DNA of 64,000 bases from Labrenzia sp. 011. GTDB taxonomy: Bacteria; Pseudomonadota; Alphaproteobacteria; Rhizobiales; Stappiaceae. The stretch covers positions 186,001 through 250,000 of the forward strand of contig NZ_QCYM01000004.1 of assembly GCF_003075075.1 (NCBI RefSeq). The letters run 5' to 3'. A program made the position numbers and the translations under genes. The notes beneath the pieces are model-generated. The model made no database searches. It was not told where the DNA came from and saw only the letters and a list, made by a program, of their open reading frames with translations. Below, piece after piece: positions 18,501 to 31,583 of the stretch; positions within the stretch are counted from its first letter, which is position 1; each line of letters opens with the position of its first letter.

Positions 18501-21500
18501 GTGACAGTTCCGTTGCTGCCGCCCAGACCGCCGACAATGCCGCTTGAGTTTGTCAGCGTTGCGCCACCGGAAACGGTCAGAGGCCCCGTACCGTTCTGCG
18601 TCAGCGTGGTGACCCCGGTCAGGTTGCCGGTGAGGGTGACCGTCCCTGTCCCGCTGTTGGTCAGGGACCCGGTCAGGATCCCTTCGAGCTGCATCGCGCC
18701 GGTGTTTGCCACGTCGCCGGTTATCGTTCCGGTCGAATGGGCCGTCGCGCTGTTGGTGACGTCACCGGTGATGGTTCCGGCGTTGTAGAGCGTACCGGAG
18801 CCGGAGTTGGAAACTGTTGCCGCCGTCAATTCGCCGCCGGCCTCGATCTGGACGCCTGCCGTCGCCAGCGTCGAGCCGGAGCCGCCGGACGTGTTGTTCA
18901 GGCTGGTGCGATCAAGGGCGCCGCCCGAAATGTTGAGTATCGCGCCGTTCTCGTTGACGAAGGCAGCGACGCCGGACCTTGCGGTCGCGCCGGTGACGTT
19001 GAAGACCGCGGACGATCCGTTGTTGATGGTGGTGGCCGCATCCAGTTGTCCGCGCACGTTCATGGTGCCGTTGTTGGTCAGACTGCCGCCCGTCGCATCA
19101 AGGTGGCTTGTGGCCGTGTTGGAATTGAGTGTCGCCCCGGCGTGGTTGACGATGGTGTCGCCCGTGAGCGTCCAGTTGTTGGTGATGACGGAAGCCGCGG
19201 CACCGCTCGCAAGGCCGTTCTCTATGGTGCCGGTGACATTGAGCGTCGCCGAACTGGCGACTGTCGTGCCCGATCCACCGGTCGTGGTATTGGTCAGGCT
19301 GCCGATTGTGCTTGTCGTGCCGCTGCCGATGTCGAAGGTCGCCGTCCCGGTGTTGGTGAAGGCGGTTACCCCGGTCAGGTCGCCGGTTATGTTGAAATCG
19401 CCGCCTCCCTGGTTGGTCACGGCCCCGGTCAGCGTCCCCTGTGCGTTGACCACACCGCCGGTGTTGTTGGTCAGCGTGTCGGCAGTCAGTACCGAGGAGC
19501 TGCCAAGCATGTCGATCGTGCCGGCGTTGGTGATCGTGTCGCCCGCGGCGTTCAGCGTTGCACCGTTTGCGATGTTGATATCGCCCGTGCCGCTGTTCTG
19601 AAATGCGCCTCCGACGGAATTGACTGCCGTGGTGCCGGCATTGAAATTCAGGGTGCCCGCATTGGTGATGACGCCGGCCTGGACATCGAATGTCTTGGCG
19701 CCCGCATCATTGAAATTGACGATGCCACCAGCGAGGTTGTTGTAATCGCCGGTCAGTTCGACCAGAGAACCGCCGCCGGCGACATTGACCGTGCCGGAAT
19801 TGTTGGCGGTGTTGCCCGTCCCCACCAGGCTGGCCCCGGTCTGAACGTTGATGGTCGAGCCGCTTGCATTGGTCACCGCGGAGGCTCTCAGGGTATCGCC
19901 GGCGCTGACGGTCAACGCGGCGCTGCTGGTGTGGGTGAGCGTGCCGGTTGTGGTGAAATCCCCGCCCGTGGTGAAGACACCCGCCGCTGCGGTGGCGAAG
20001 TTCGTGGTATGGCCGGTGCCAGACCAGGTCGGTCCGGCGGTCCGCTCTTCCGTGATCGTATCGGAAACGTTGAAGGTCACGGTTCCGGTTTCGGAATGCC
20101 CGTCCCGGTAGGTCAGGTTCTGGGTGTTGACCGTGATTGACCCGGCTGCGCTGCCGATCGACCCATTGCCAATGAAATTGGTCAGCCCGGTCAACTGCAC
20201 TGCGCCACCACCGGAGTTGGTGACCGATCCTGCGGCGTTGTTGGTGAAGGTGCCGCCGACCGTCGAGGTGCCGGTCAGGTCGAAAGTGGCATTGTTGGTG
20301 ACATCGCCAGCCCAGGAGCCGGCGACCACCGTACCGGCATTGTTGGTCAATGTGCCGGTGGCGGTATTGGTGCCGCTGAGCGTGAGCGTGCCCGAACCCT
20401 GCTTGGCCAGTCCGCCGGTGCCGGAAATGACACCCGATATCTCGCGGTCGGCGGCATCGCCTGTCGTGAGCGTGTTGTTCTTCAGGTTGATGTCGCCCGC
20501 CCCGAAAACCGCGCCAATGGTTTCGTCATTACCGGTCAGGGTGAGAATGCCCCTGTTATCGATCACCGCGGTATCGCTGATTGCGTCGCCGTCACCGGCC
20601 ACATTCAGATCGCCGATGCCCCACGTCAAGTCTTCCTCGATGACGATATCTTCCGTCGCCAGCGAGCCGGTCACCGTTGTCATGCCGAATTCGACGATCA
20701 ACTGACCTGTGAAGGTATTGTCACCCGATAACGTCTTTGCCGCAAAAATCGCGAAGTTGCCGGCTCCGGAAATGACGCCGGAATAGAGACCGGTGCTGGA
20801 AGCCGAATTGCTTCCGACCGAAAGCGTCTGTCCGGACGCAATTACTGTATTACCGCTCCCGACAAAATCATCGATGGACTGGGTAGCCGCGACCTCGAAG
20901 GTTGCACCACTGTTGACAGTGACCCCATCGCCAGTCCCATTGAGTGCATTGACTTGTGTGGTGCGCAGTGTTCCCTCTTCGACGGTGATCATCCCGTATA
21001 TTTCGGTGAAATTCGCCAGGACCAGCGTGCCGCCGCCGGTTTTGCGCATGCCGACGTATCCTGCTCCATCGGACGGGCGCAAACTGATGGTCGCGGTCCC
21101 CGTGGCGACATTGATTTCATTGCCCCCTGCGGTAAGGGTGAGGGCGTCACCGGTCAGTGTGTAACCGCTCGAATTGAAGCTCAGGCCGCCAACGGTCTGC
21201 GCTCCGCTCACGGTGACGGTTCCCGCTGTGCCGCCGAAGATGGCTTGCGCACCCGGTGTCCAGGCCTGGTTCGTGGCGCCGGCGTTGTCCGTCCAGGTCA
21301 GTGCCGATCCGTCCCATGTACCCGACCAGCCGACGACCGAAGAATCTCCGGTGGTGGTGTCCCATGTCAGGCTCTGCGCTCGCGCAGGCGTCGTCAGGAG
21401 AGAGACAAGAACAAGGCTGCCCGTCAGCGCCGTGGCCAGCATCAGTGCGGGGCGATGCGGGGTTGCACGGGAAGCAGGTGAAATGTGACGGGAAAGGAAG

Positions 21501-21535
21501 AATTTCTGCGCGCGTACAACCGGTAACAAATACAT
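15527..21535 (-). CDS. Very large autotransporter (type V secretion) with tandem PATR-type repeats
   Basis: This 2002-residue protein is secreted through its own C-terminal barrel. The start used is ATG 21535; an in-frame TTG at 21619 would add 28 residues, and neither has a good ribosome site. An extended signal region ends near TTPARAQ. The passenger (about 70-1700) is rich in Gly, Thr, Asn and Ser and made of beta-helix repeats of the type TGGTTVTAGTLQVG, including five nearly identical 68-residue units encoded at 17118-18137. The autotransporter barrel covers about the last 270 residues, with AWGQAYGNWG and the final MAARF ending. There is no visible protease or lipase motif, so adhesion or aggregation is the likeliest role. 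It is monocistronic, between the DUF459 and gltD genes. Confidence 0.92.
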   Translation of the reverse strand: MYLLPVVRAQKFFLSRHISPASRATPHRPALMLATALTGSLVLVSLLTTPARAQSLTWDTTTGDSSVVGWSGTWDGSALTWTDNAGATNQAWTPGAQAIFGGTAGTVTVSGAQTVGGLSFNSSGYTLTGDALTLTAGGNEINVATGTATISLRPSDGAGYVGMRKTGGGTLVLANFTEIYGMITVEEGTLRTTQVNALNGTGDGVTVNSGATFEVAATQSIDDFVGSGNTVIASGQTLSVGSNSASSTGLYSGVISGAGNFAIFAAKTLSGDNTFTGQLIVEFGMTTVTGSLATEDIVIEEDLTWGIGDLNVAGDGDAISDTAVIDNRGILTLTGNDETIGAVFGAGDINLKNNTLTTGDAADREISGVISGTGGLAKQGSGTLTLSGTNTATGTLTNNAGTVVAGSWAGDVTNNATFDLTGTSTVGGTFTNNAAGSVTNSGGGAVQLTGLTNFIGNGSIGSAAGSITVNTQNLTYRDGHSETGTVTFNVSDTITEERTAGPTWSGTGHTTNFATAAAGVFTTGGDFTTTGTLTHTSSAALTVSAGDTLRASAVTNASGSTINVQTGASLVGTGNTANNSGTVNVAGGGSLVELTGDYNNLAGGIVNFNDAGAKTFDVQAGVITNAGTLNFNAGTTAVNSVGGAFQNSGTGDINIANGATLNAAGDTITNAGTIDMLGSSSVLTADTLTNNTGGVVNAQGTLTGAVTNQGGGDFNITGDLTGVTAFTNTGTATFDIGSGTTSTIGSLTNTTTGGSGTTVASSATLNVTGTIENGLASGAAASVITNNWTLTGDTIVNHAGATLNSNTATSHLDATGGSLTNNGTMNVRGQLDAATTINNGSSAVFNVTGATARSGVAAFVNENGAILNISGGALDRTSLNNTSGGSGSTLATAGVQIEAGGELTAATVSNSGSGTLYNAGTITGDVTNSATAHSTGTITGDVANTGAMQLEGILTGSLTNSGTGTVTLTGNLTGVTTLTQNGTGPLTVSGGATLTNSSGIVGGLGGSNGTVTVTGTGSTWTNSSGLTVGDAGAGALTLSAGGTVNASGTVTLASQAGSTGTLNIGSASGDTAIAAGIFAPGVIAFGAGDGEIVFNHTDTNYTFDADISGDGSISVLSGTTKLTGTNSYTGGTTVTAGTLQVGDGGTSGSLSGDVTNNGALIFNRSDALSYGGEISGTGSLTKSGAGTLTLTGTNTHTGGTTVTAGTLQVGDGGTSGSFSGDVTNNGALIFNRSDAMSYGGEISGTGSLTKSGVGTLTLTGTNTHTGGTTVTAGTLQVGDGGTSGSLSGDVTNNGALIFNRSDALSYGGEISGTGSLTKSGAGTLTLTGTNTHTGGTTVTAGTLQVGDGGTSGSFSGDVTNNSALIFNRSDALSYGGEISGTGSLTKSGAGTLTLTGTNTHTGGTTVTAGTLQVGDGGTSGSFSGDVTNNSALIFNRSDALSYGGEISGTGSLTKSGAGTLTLIGTNSYTGGTTVWSGVLTVNGSTGDITLNGGTLGGSGTVGSVTAKSGSTIAPGNSIGTLNISGNTSFASGSTYAVEVDKNGNSDRIVATGTVTIDSGATVSVSPENGTDDGSTYSVATTYTMLTANTGVTGTFGSVTDTFAFLDASLSYDANNVYLKLFRNDFLFTTFAMTPNQRATAGALDTLGSGNAVYDAVSVLGETDARAAFDSLSGEVQASVNTLMIQQSSLARDAVGDRIRTAFDSIASGEMQMIAFNGEGEAPAVPGDDTYAWGQAYGNWGRSKGDGNAGTMDHVSGGFFMGVDASLFDGWRGGVIAGYGNTSFDVDARASSGSADSYTLGAYAGNQLNALGLRAGASYSWHDVSTSRSVTAGTLHNTLSADYSAATAQLFAEAGFTVNTQIARFEPFAGAALIHQSNDSFTETGGAAALSVAAASQTLGITSLGLRTERQVAAGDTFTATLTGSLAWQHAFGDRDATSIMRFDSGGDPFEITGLPLDSDTVLIQAGIDLDFGQNINLTAGYNGDLGINAQNHAFSARMAARF
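17118..18137 (-). repeat. Five tandem 204-bp coding repeats in the autotransporter passenger
   Basis: Five head-to-tail units of 204 bp (68 codons) lie inside the autotransporter gene. Each encodes a unit running from TAGTLQVGDGGTSGS through DVTNNGALIFNRSDALSYGG to GTNTHTGGTTV. The units differ at only a few bases, for example Leu/Phe after GTSGS, Ala/Ser after NN and Leu/Met in SDALSY. The boundaries are approximate, since the unit is circularly permutable. The near identity at the DNA level suggests recent duplication or ongoing homogenisation by slippage or recombination. Copy number may vary between strains, and assemblies from short reads could collapse it. Confidence 0.93.
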
Positions 21536-21595
21536 CGTGGCCCGTAAATTCTGAATAAGTCGGCGCTGATGCCGAGGTTTCGGGGTCGCGCACGA

Positions 21596-21610
21596 CGAGT
21601 CGCCGACTCG
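21596..21610. repeat. 15-bp palindrome upstream of the autotransporter gene
   Basis: The sequence CGAGTCGCCGACTCG is a perfect inverted repeat with 7-base arms around a single central base. It lies 61 bases upstream of the autotransporter ATG at 21535. It could be an operator for a dimeric repressor or a short hairpin in the leader. A TTGACA hexamer lies right beside it on the minus strand at 21619-21614, but no matching -10 is present at 17 bases. Confidence 0.4.
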
Positions 21611-21806
21611 GGATGTCAACCTGTAAGTGCATATTGGATATCGAGGGAGACGTCAGCTATCCGATTTCGGCAAAACAGGAAAAAAAGTCAGAAAAATACT
21701 GAAATCTATTAATGGTGAAATGAACCGGGTCGCGAGCGTTCCTGACGGCAAGATGCCGAGCATATGTTCGCAAGCCATCCTGATCCTTCCCCTTCCCGAG
21801 GCGAAC

Positions 21807-21827
21807 GCCCCGGCGCGAAGCCGGGGC
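21807..21827. repeat. GC-rich hairpin downstream of gltD
   Basis: GCCCCGGC and GCCGGGGC form a perfect 8-base stem around the loop GCGAA, 40 bases beyond the gltD stop. There is no T-run on the minus strand, so it is not a standard intrinsic terminator; it could stabilise the gltBD mRNA end or be a dispersed GC-rich repeat. Confidence 0.5.
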
Positions 21828-21867
21828 GGTGGGAAGAGTGTCGGAATCGTGAAAGGGCGGTTGGCCG

Positions 21868-23298
21868 TCAGCGCGGCAGATCCGAGGAGCCAGTCAGGAA
21901 TTCATCGACGGAACGGGCTGCCTGGCGGCCTTCGCGGATGGCCCAGACGACGAGGGACTGGCCCTTGCGCACGTCGCCGGCGGCGAAGACCTTGTCGAGA
22001 CTGGTCTTGTAGGTGTCCGTATCGGCCTTTACGTTTGTGCGTCCGTCCAGCTCCAGCGCGTCGCCTGCCTGGGCGATGTAGGTGTCGAGCAGGGGGCCGG
22101 AAAAGCCGATGGCGGCCAGAACCAGATCGGCGCGCAGGATGAACTCGGTGCCGGCGATCGGCTGGCGCTTTTCATCCACGCGGGCACATTTGACGCCGGT
22201 CACCTTGCCGTCTTCGCCGACAAGGGCGAGGGTGGCTGCGGAGAACTCGCGTTCGGCACCTTCTGCCTGGGAGGACGACGTGCGGAACTTGGTCGGCCAG
22301 TAGGGCCAGACGGCGAGCTTGTCTTCCTTGAGCGGCGGAATCGGCCGGATGTCGAGCTGGGTAACGGAAAGCGCCCCCTGGCGGAAGGCCGTGCCGACGC
22401 AGTCGGAGGCCGTGTCGCCACCGCCGATGACGACGACATGCTTGCCGCCGGCCCAGATCGGTGCTTCGTCGCCTTCCGGTTCGCCGCCGACGCGGCGGTT
22501 CTGCTGCACCAGATAGGGCATGGCCCAGTGGCAGCCTTCCAGTTCCATGCCGCCGACACCCGGATCGCGCGGGCGCTCGGCGCCGGCACAGAGGATAACC
22601 GCGTCGTGACGCTCGGCCAGTTCTTCCAGGCTGACGGTTACACCAACGTTGACGCCGTAATGAAAGCTGACGCCTTCGGCTTCCATCTGGGCGACGCGAC
22701 GGTCGATATAGTGCTTTTCCATCTTGAAGTCGGGAATGCCGTAGCGCAGCAGGCCGCCGGCCTTGGGTTCGCGCTCGTAGACATGCACGGTGTGTCCGGC
22801 GCGGGCCAGCTGCTGGGCCGCGGCCATGCCCGCCGGGCCGGAGCCGACGATGGCGACCGCGTGGCCGGTCTTGGCGGCGGAAGGTTCGGGAACGATCCAG
22901 CCTTCTTCCCAGCCCTTGTCGGCGATGGCCTGTTCGACGCTCTTGATGTTGACCGGCACGTCTTCCAGATTGAGCGTGCAGGCTTCCTCGCAGGGCGCCG
23001 GGCAGATGCGGCCGGTGAACTCCGGGAAGTTGTTGGTGGAATGCAGGTTGCGCAGGGCAATGTCCCAGTCGCCCTGATAGACAAGGTCGTTCCAGTCCGG
23101 GATCTGGTTGTTGACCGGACAGCCATCGGGACCGTGGCAGAACGGAATGCCGCAGTCCATGCAGCGCGCTGCCTGGTTGACGACTTCCTGCTCGTTCAGC
23201 GGAATGATGAATTCGCGGAAATGGCGGATACGGTCAGCGGCAGGCTGATACTTCTGCTCCTGCCGGTCGATTTCCAAAAAACCGGTTACCTTCCCCAA
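21868..23298 (-). CDS. gltD: Glutamate synthase (NADPH) small subunit GltD
   Basis: This 476-residue flavoprotein passes electrons from NADPH to the large subunit during glutamate formation from glutamine and 2-oxoglutarate. The N-terminus carries cysteines for iron-sulfur clusters ([19 protein letters not shown] and [12 protein letters not shown]). The FAD-binding motif is [20 protein letters not shown] and the NADPH-binding motif [16 protein letters not shown]. The C-terminus has [20 protein letters not shown], typical of the pyridine-nucleotide disulfide oxidoreductase fold. Length and motif order match GltD. It lies 85 bases downstream of gltB on the same strand and is presumably cotranscribed with it. 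Confidence 0.97.
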   Translation of the reverse strand: MGKVTGFLEIDRQEQKYQPAADRIRHFREFIIPLNEQEVVNQAARCMDCGIPFCHGPDGCPVNNQIPDWNDLVYQGDWDIALRNLHSTNNFPEFTGRICPAPCEEACTLNLEDVPVNIKSVEQAIADKGWEEGWIVPEPSAAKTGHAVAIVGSGPAGMAAAQQLARAGHTVHVYEREPKAGGLLRYGIPDFKMEKHYIDRRVAQMEAEGVSFHYGVNVGVTVSLEELAERHDAVILCAGAERPRDPGVGGMELEGCHWAMPYLVQQNRRVGGEPEGDEAPIWAGGKHVVVIGGGDTASDCVGTAFRQGALSVTQLDIRPIPPLKEDKLAVWPYWPTKFRTSSSQAEGAEREFSAATLALVGEDGKVTGVKCARVDEKRQPIAGTEFILRADLVLAAIGFSGPLLDTYIAQAGDALELDGRTNVKADTDTYKTSLDKVFAAGDVRKGQSLVVWAIREGRQAARSVDEFLTGSSDLPR

Positions 23299-23383
23299 GG
23301 CGACCTCCTCAATCTGTGTGCGTCCTCAAGTGGCTGCAATCGGCCGCGGAATGCGGCCGAGAGCCTGTCGTTCGATTGACCCG

Positions 23384-28111
<4,728 letters not shown>

Positions 28112-28172
28112 GTGCGCCCTCACTGTTAACCCCAGTGCCCCCGCGGCACGAAGCGTCCGGTTCCGTTCGGGT

Positions 28173-28192
28173 CGCATTCCTTCAAGAATGCG
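28173..28192 (-). repeat. Hairpin in the gltB leader
   Basis: CGCATTC and GAATGCG form a perfect 7-base stem around a 6-base loop (CTTCAA), about 62 bases upstream of the gltB start. There is no T-run after it in either direction, so it is not an obvious terminator. It might be part of a leader structure or an operator. Confidence 0.4.
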
Positions 28193-28401
28193 GCTCGGTG
28201 AACCCTGGCTTTCCTGCCCCGGCTCTGTTGTTGTATTTACTGCGCCGGTCTACCAAAACAAACCGTCACAATGACACAGCGGAGATTCCGCTGTCGAAAC
28301 TTTTCGTCTCGCCTCTTCGCCGACCCTCCCCGGGTCCGCGAACGGTCTGCCTGTGCGCTGCTCCTGGCCCGGCATTGTAGCAGGCCGGTAGTGCTGCAGC
28401 A

Positions 28402-28426
28402 AATGGGACAGTAACCCTGTCCTATT
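28402..28426. repeat. Ten-base-pair hairpin in the gltB/bufA1 gap
   Basis: AATGGGACAG (28402-28411) pairs with CTGTCCTATT (28417-28426), with one G-T pair, around the loop TAACC. CTGCA and TGCAG flank it outside (28394-28398 and 28426-28430). It lies 293 bases before bufA1 and 291 bases before gltB, in the middle of the gap, and could be an operator for a regulator of either unit. Confidence 0.45.
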
Positions 28427-28718
28427 GCAGGCGGCGCGAACATGACAGATTTCTCAGTCAGGAGCAAGTGTGTTTCTTGTAGCAGGTATTATAATTGTTT
28501 CGCGCAAAAAGTGCCAATCGTCTGGAACGGTCGATTCCGGATGTGTTTGAGAAAGAATCTTGCGTCCCTTAAAGTTTTCTTAGTGCGGGGCGCAGAAGAG
28601 TAACAGGCGTTTGATTTCCTATTTATCGACAAGACGCTCATGTAATCCTTGTGAACCGGGCTGCCCTCCAGGCGCCGCGGCTCATTCAGGATCCGAGGAA
28701 CGACCAGAGGAGTTCGAG

Positions 28719-29018
28719 ATGAATCATAAAACGATGTCTGCGGCGATCGTCGCCGGTGCCGTGGCAACCGCGGTTGCCGGCCTGTCGTCCACCGTGCCGG
28801 CCAATGCACAGGCCAAGGAGAAATGCTATGGCGTTTCCCTCAAGGGCCAGAACGACTGCAAGGCCGGCGCCGGGACCACCTGTGCCGGAACATCAACAGT
28901 CGATTACCAGGGCAATGCCTGGACGCTGGTTCCCAAGGGAACCTGCGAAACCATGGACGTACCGGGCGATCGTCACGGCTCCCTGAGCGAACTGAAGCGG
29001 GACCTGCCGAAGGCCTGA
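28719..29018 (+). CDS. bufA1: Bufferin-type RiPP precursor (DUF2282), secreted, four cysteines
   Basis: This 99-residue small protein is the precursor of a post-translationally modified, metal-binding peptide of the bufferin/GigP type. The ATG at 28719 has AGAGGAG at 28706-28712; an ATG at 28611 would add an implausible N-terminus. A signal peptide (residues 1-30, ending in the AxA motif AlaAsnAla) directs it to the periplasm. The mature chain has four cysteines at 36, 47, 55 and 76 in the DUF2282 pattern EKCYGV, NDCK, TTCAG and PKGTCE. In the studied family, the MNIO enzyme encoded next converts cysteines to thiooxazole-type heterocycles that bind copper. The C-terminal tail after Cys76 is polar. 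It heads a four-gene operon. Which cysteines are modified here is unknown. Confidence 0.88.
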   Translation: MNHKTMSAAIVAGAVATAVAGLSSTVPANAQAKEKCYGVSLKGQNDCKAGAGTTCAGTSTVDYQGNAWTLVPKGTCETMDVPGDRHGSLSELKRDLPKA

Positions 29019-29089
29019 CCCTGATGCATTCGGGCAGGCGGACTTGCTGCTGCCTGCCCGAAATTCGCTTTTCCGCTGTGGAGATTGCC

Positions 29090-29986
29090 ATGTTTTCCGC
29101 GTCCCAGCCGTCGCATAAGTCCCGTGTCGATGCCCGGATCCCGGCACGTGCCGGAGCCGGCCTCAAGCCGGACCATATCGCCGACATTCTGGCGGAGCGC
29201 GCGGACATCGGCTTCTTCGAGGTGCATGCGGAGAACTACATGGGGGCGGGCGGCCCGCCGCACCGGCAGCTTGAAGCCATCCGGCAGGACTATCCGCTTT
29301 CGCTCCATGGGGTGGGGCTGTCGATCGGTGCGGAACAGGCCCTGGACAAGGCGCATCTCCAGCGCCTGGCCGAGCTCAACCGGCGCTACGAGCCCGGGCT
29401 GTTTTCCGAACATCTGGCCTGGTCGACCCATGACACGACCTATTTCAACGATCTTCTGCCCGTGCCCTATGACGTGGAGACGCTTCGGCGGGTGTGCTCG
29501 CATATCGACCAGGTTCAGGACACCGTCGGGCGGCGCATGCTGCTGGAAAATCCCTCGACCTATGTCGCCTTCGAACAAAGCACGATGAGCGAGCTGGACT
29601 TCCTGAAGGAAGTCGCGCGCCGGACCGGCTGCGGACTGCTTCTCGACGTCAACAATGTCCATGTTTCCTGCACCAATCATCAGCGTTCCGCCGAGGCGTA
29701 TCTTGCGGAGTTTCCCGTTGACCAGGTCGGCGAAATTCATCTGGGCGGCCATGCGCCGGATACGGATGACGAAGGCCGGCCGCTGCTGATCGACGCCCAC
29801 GACCGGGAAGTCGATGACGCGGTCTGGAAACTGTACGAGAGTGTCATTGGCCAGATCGGGCCGCTGCCGACCCTGATCGAGTGGGACAACGAGGTTCCTG
29901 CCTGGCCCGTCCTTCATGCCGAGGTCGTCGCAGCGGAAGGGATACTTTCCCGGGCCGTGGAACCCGGCCTCAGGCGCGCGGTGTGA
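29090..29986 (+). CDS. bufB1: MNIO (DUF692) multinuclear iron oxidative enzyme, bufferin maturase
   Basis: This 298-residue TIM-barrel enzyme belongs to the DUF692/MNIO family, whose members use a mixed-valence di- or tri-iron centre to modify cysteines of RiPP precursors. The start at ATG 29090 ([11 protein letters not shown]) has GTGGAG just upstream; the open frame extends further but has no support. Conserved metal and core residues are in [63 protein letters not shown] and IEWDNEVP. The gene lies 71 bases after the DUF2282 precursor and two bases before the DUF2063 gene. By family knowledge it would act in the cytoplasm on the bufA1 product before export. Assignment to MNIO is firm; the exact reaction is inferred. 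Confidence 0.93.
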   Translation: MFSASQPSHKSRVDARIPARAGAGLKPDHIADILAERADIGFFEVHAENYMGAGGPPHRQLEAIRQDYPLSLHGVGLSIGAEQALDKAHLQRLAELNRRYEPGLFSEHLAWSTHDTTYFNDLLPVPYDVETLRRVCSHIDQVQDTVGRRMLLENPSTYVAFEQSTMSELDFLKEVARRTGCGLLLDVNNVHVSCTNHQRSAEAYLAEFPVDQVGEIHLGGHAPDTDDEGRPLLIDAHDREVDDAVWKLYESVIGQIGPLPTLIEWDNEVPAWPVLHAEVVAAEGILSRAVEPGLRRAV

Positions 29987-29988
29987 GA

Positions 29989-30801
29989 ATGACCGCGCCA
30001 AAGTCTCCTTCCGATACCGCCGATGCGACCTGCAAGGGGAACCGCATCGGGGCCGGGGCCTTCAGCCGGGCCCTGCTGGATCCGGACGCACCGCCGCCGG
30101 CGGGGCTTGTCGGTCCCGATGGCAAGGCGGCTGGAAAGCGCTTCAATGTCTACCGCAACAATGTGATCGTCAGTCTCTGCGAGGCCCTCGAACAGACCTT
30201 TCCCGCGATCGTGACCCTGGTGGGGGATGCCTATTTCAAGGCCCTTTCCCGCGCCTTCGTGGTCGACCATCCGCCGCAGACGCCGGTGCTCATGTGGTAT
30301 GGCGGGGCCTTCGCCGGTTTTCTCGAAGAGTTTCCGCCGCTGGCGGCCTATCCCTATCTGGCGGATGTGGCGCGGGTGGAATGGGCCTGGCTCCAGGCCT
30401 TTCACGCGGCGGATGCCCCGCCGCTCGACCCGGCCGTCCTGAGCTCGCTTGCGCCGGAAGAGGTCGCTTCGGTCCGATTCGTCCGGCATCCGGCGGCGGA
30501 TATTGTCACGTCGAAATGGCCGGTTCTGGATCTTGTGCGCGCCAACCGGTTTGCGGAGGATGCGGCCGGTGTGGATCTCGACGTGCCCCAGGCGGTTCTG
30601 GTGACGCGGCCGGAACTGGATGTTGAAGTGTTGTTGTTGCGGCCGGGGGCGGATGTGTTCCTGCGTGCCTTGTTCGAGGGGGCCTCCCTGGGGGAAGCCG
30701 CCGCAAGGGCGCTGGACATGACGCCGGAGTTTTCGCTGGCAGACAGCTTGTCGGACTGCCTTTCGGGCGGTGCGTTTACCGCCGTGGAAGGTCACGGATA
30801 G
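29989..30801 (+). CDS. bufC1: DUF2063 protein, MNIO partner (RRE-like)
   Basis: This 270-residue cytoplasmic protein has an N-terminal DUF2063 domain (about residues 25-125, with FNVYRNNVIVSLCEALEQTFP and FVVDHPPQTPVLMWYG) and a C-terminal domain (about 140-265) with the winged-helix-like character of a RiPP recognition element. In related systems it binds the precursor and delivers it to the MNIO enzyme. The ATG at 29989 follows the MNIO stop by two bases, so translation is coupled. It resembles BufC1 of Caulobacter and GigB/GigA-type genes of Cupriavidus, by family rather than by measured identity. The two-domain reading is from the sequence pattern and not from a structure search. Confidence 0.88.
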   Translation: MTAPKSPSDTADATCKGNRIGAGAFSRALLDPDAPPPAGLVGPDGKAAGKRFNVYRNNVIVSLCEALEQTFPAIVTLVGDAYFKALSRAFVVDHPPQTPVLMWYGGAFAGFLEEFPPLAAYPYLADVARVEWAWLQAFHAADAPPLDPAVLSSLAPEEVASVRFVRHPAADIVTSKWPVLDLVRANRFAEDAAGVDLDVPQAVLVTRPELDVEVLLLRPGADVFLRALFEGASLGEAAARALDMTPEFSLADSLSDCLSGGAFTAVEGHG

Positions 30802-30849
30802 TATTGATGAGCCCGGAAGATCCGGGGTGGCTTCAAACAGGGGGATTTC

Positions 30850-31434
30850 ATGGGTGCGCTGATCGGATTTTTCGTAAGACTGTACACGCTGGTGTTCGGA
30901 GCGCTGGAGCGCCTGACCAATGGCTGGTTTCTGGGGCTGGCGTCCCGGTTCATCTTCGCGGCGATCCTGCTGCAGTTCTTCTGGAATTCCGCGCTGACGA
31001 AAATCGGCGGAAACGTGATGAACATCTTCACGCCCACGGCGGGCGCCTATGCGCAGATGCTGCCGAAACTGATGGAGCAGGTCAGTTACGACACCAGTCA
31101 GATTGCCTTCTTCCCCTACGGTCTGATGGTCCTTCTGGGCACCTGGGGCGAATTCATCCTCCCGGTGATGGTGGTCGTCGGCCTGTTCACCCGATTCGCC
31201 AGCCTCGGCATGATCGTGTTCATCTGTGTCATGTCCTATGTGGATGTCTACGGACACGGGGCGGATGCCAAGACGATCGGCGCGCTGTTCGACGGCGAAC
31301 CCTATGCGATCATTGCGGACGACCGGCTGCTGTGGATCTTCCTGCTGCTGGTGCCGACGCTCAAGGGGCCGGGGGTCGTTTCCCTCGACTGGCTGCTCGG
31401 GCGCTACTACCGCAAGCGGGAAATGTATTACTAG
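30850..31434 (+). CDS. DoxX family membrane protein of the bufferin operon
   Basis: This 194-residue inner-membrane protein has about four hydrophobic segments and the DoxX pattern ASRFIFAAILLQFFWNSAL, LGTWGEFILPVMVVVGLFTRFA. DoxX proteins are the last gene of gig and bufferin operons, where they are thought to help redox or metal handling at the membrane. It begins at ATG 30850 after CAGGGGG, 48 bases after the DUF2063 stop, on the same strand. It has a longer central loop (residues about 128-155, with HGADAKTIGALFDGEPY) than short DoxX proteins. A 149-base gap then leads to the threonine aldolase gene, which is not part of this system. No symbol is assigned because its naming differs between species. 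Confidence 0.88.
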   Translation: MGALIGFFVRLYTLVFGALERLTNGWFLGLASRFIFAAILLQFFWNSALTKIGGNVMNIFTPTAGAYAQMLPKLMEQVSYDTSQIAFFPYGLMVLLGTWGEFILPVMVVVGLFTRFASLGMIVFICVMSYVDVYGHGADAKTIGALFDGEPYAIIADDRLLWIFLLLVPTLKGPGVVSLDWLLGRYYRKREMYY

Positions 31435-31583
31435 GGCTTTCTCCGGGGTTCCTGCGGGTGCGGACCGTTCCGCATCCAGGGAGTCGGTGAGGATTTCACC
31501 GCAGGGATGCCGGCCGCAAGGCCGCGGTTTCCGCCGGCCGGAAATCGGTTGCCGCCCGTGCGAACAGATGCTTAAACCGGTCC

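Larger units (their letters stand above)
28112..28718. other. 607-base divergent intergenic region between gltB and the bufferin operon
   Basis: I found no convincing gene here. It should hold the promoters of both gltB (minus) and bufA1 (plus). It contains two clear hairpins, at 28173-28192 and 28402-28426, and its right part (28480-28620) is markedly more AT-rich than the surroundings. A GTAACC at 28411 recalls the -35 of SigF-type ECF promoters, but it sits in a hairpin loop and a CGAA is 20 bases away rather than about 16. GGAAC at 28524 recalls EcfG promoters, but spacing to GTT is 15. Confidence 0.6.

Noticed and set aside
21614-21619. TTGACA as -35 of the autotransporter promoter or TTG as its start codon
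   Set aside because: No -10 hexamer lies at 16-18 bases, and a TTG start would add 28 unsupported residues.
28411-28440. ECF SigF-type promoter (GTAACC and CGAA) upstream of the bufferin operon
   Set aside because: The two elements are 20 bases apart instead of about 16, and GTAACC is in a hairpin loop.
28524-28548. EcfG-type promoter GGAAC-CGTT upstream of the bufferin operon
   Set aside because: Spacing is 15 bases and the second element is TGTT, so it is a weak match.
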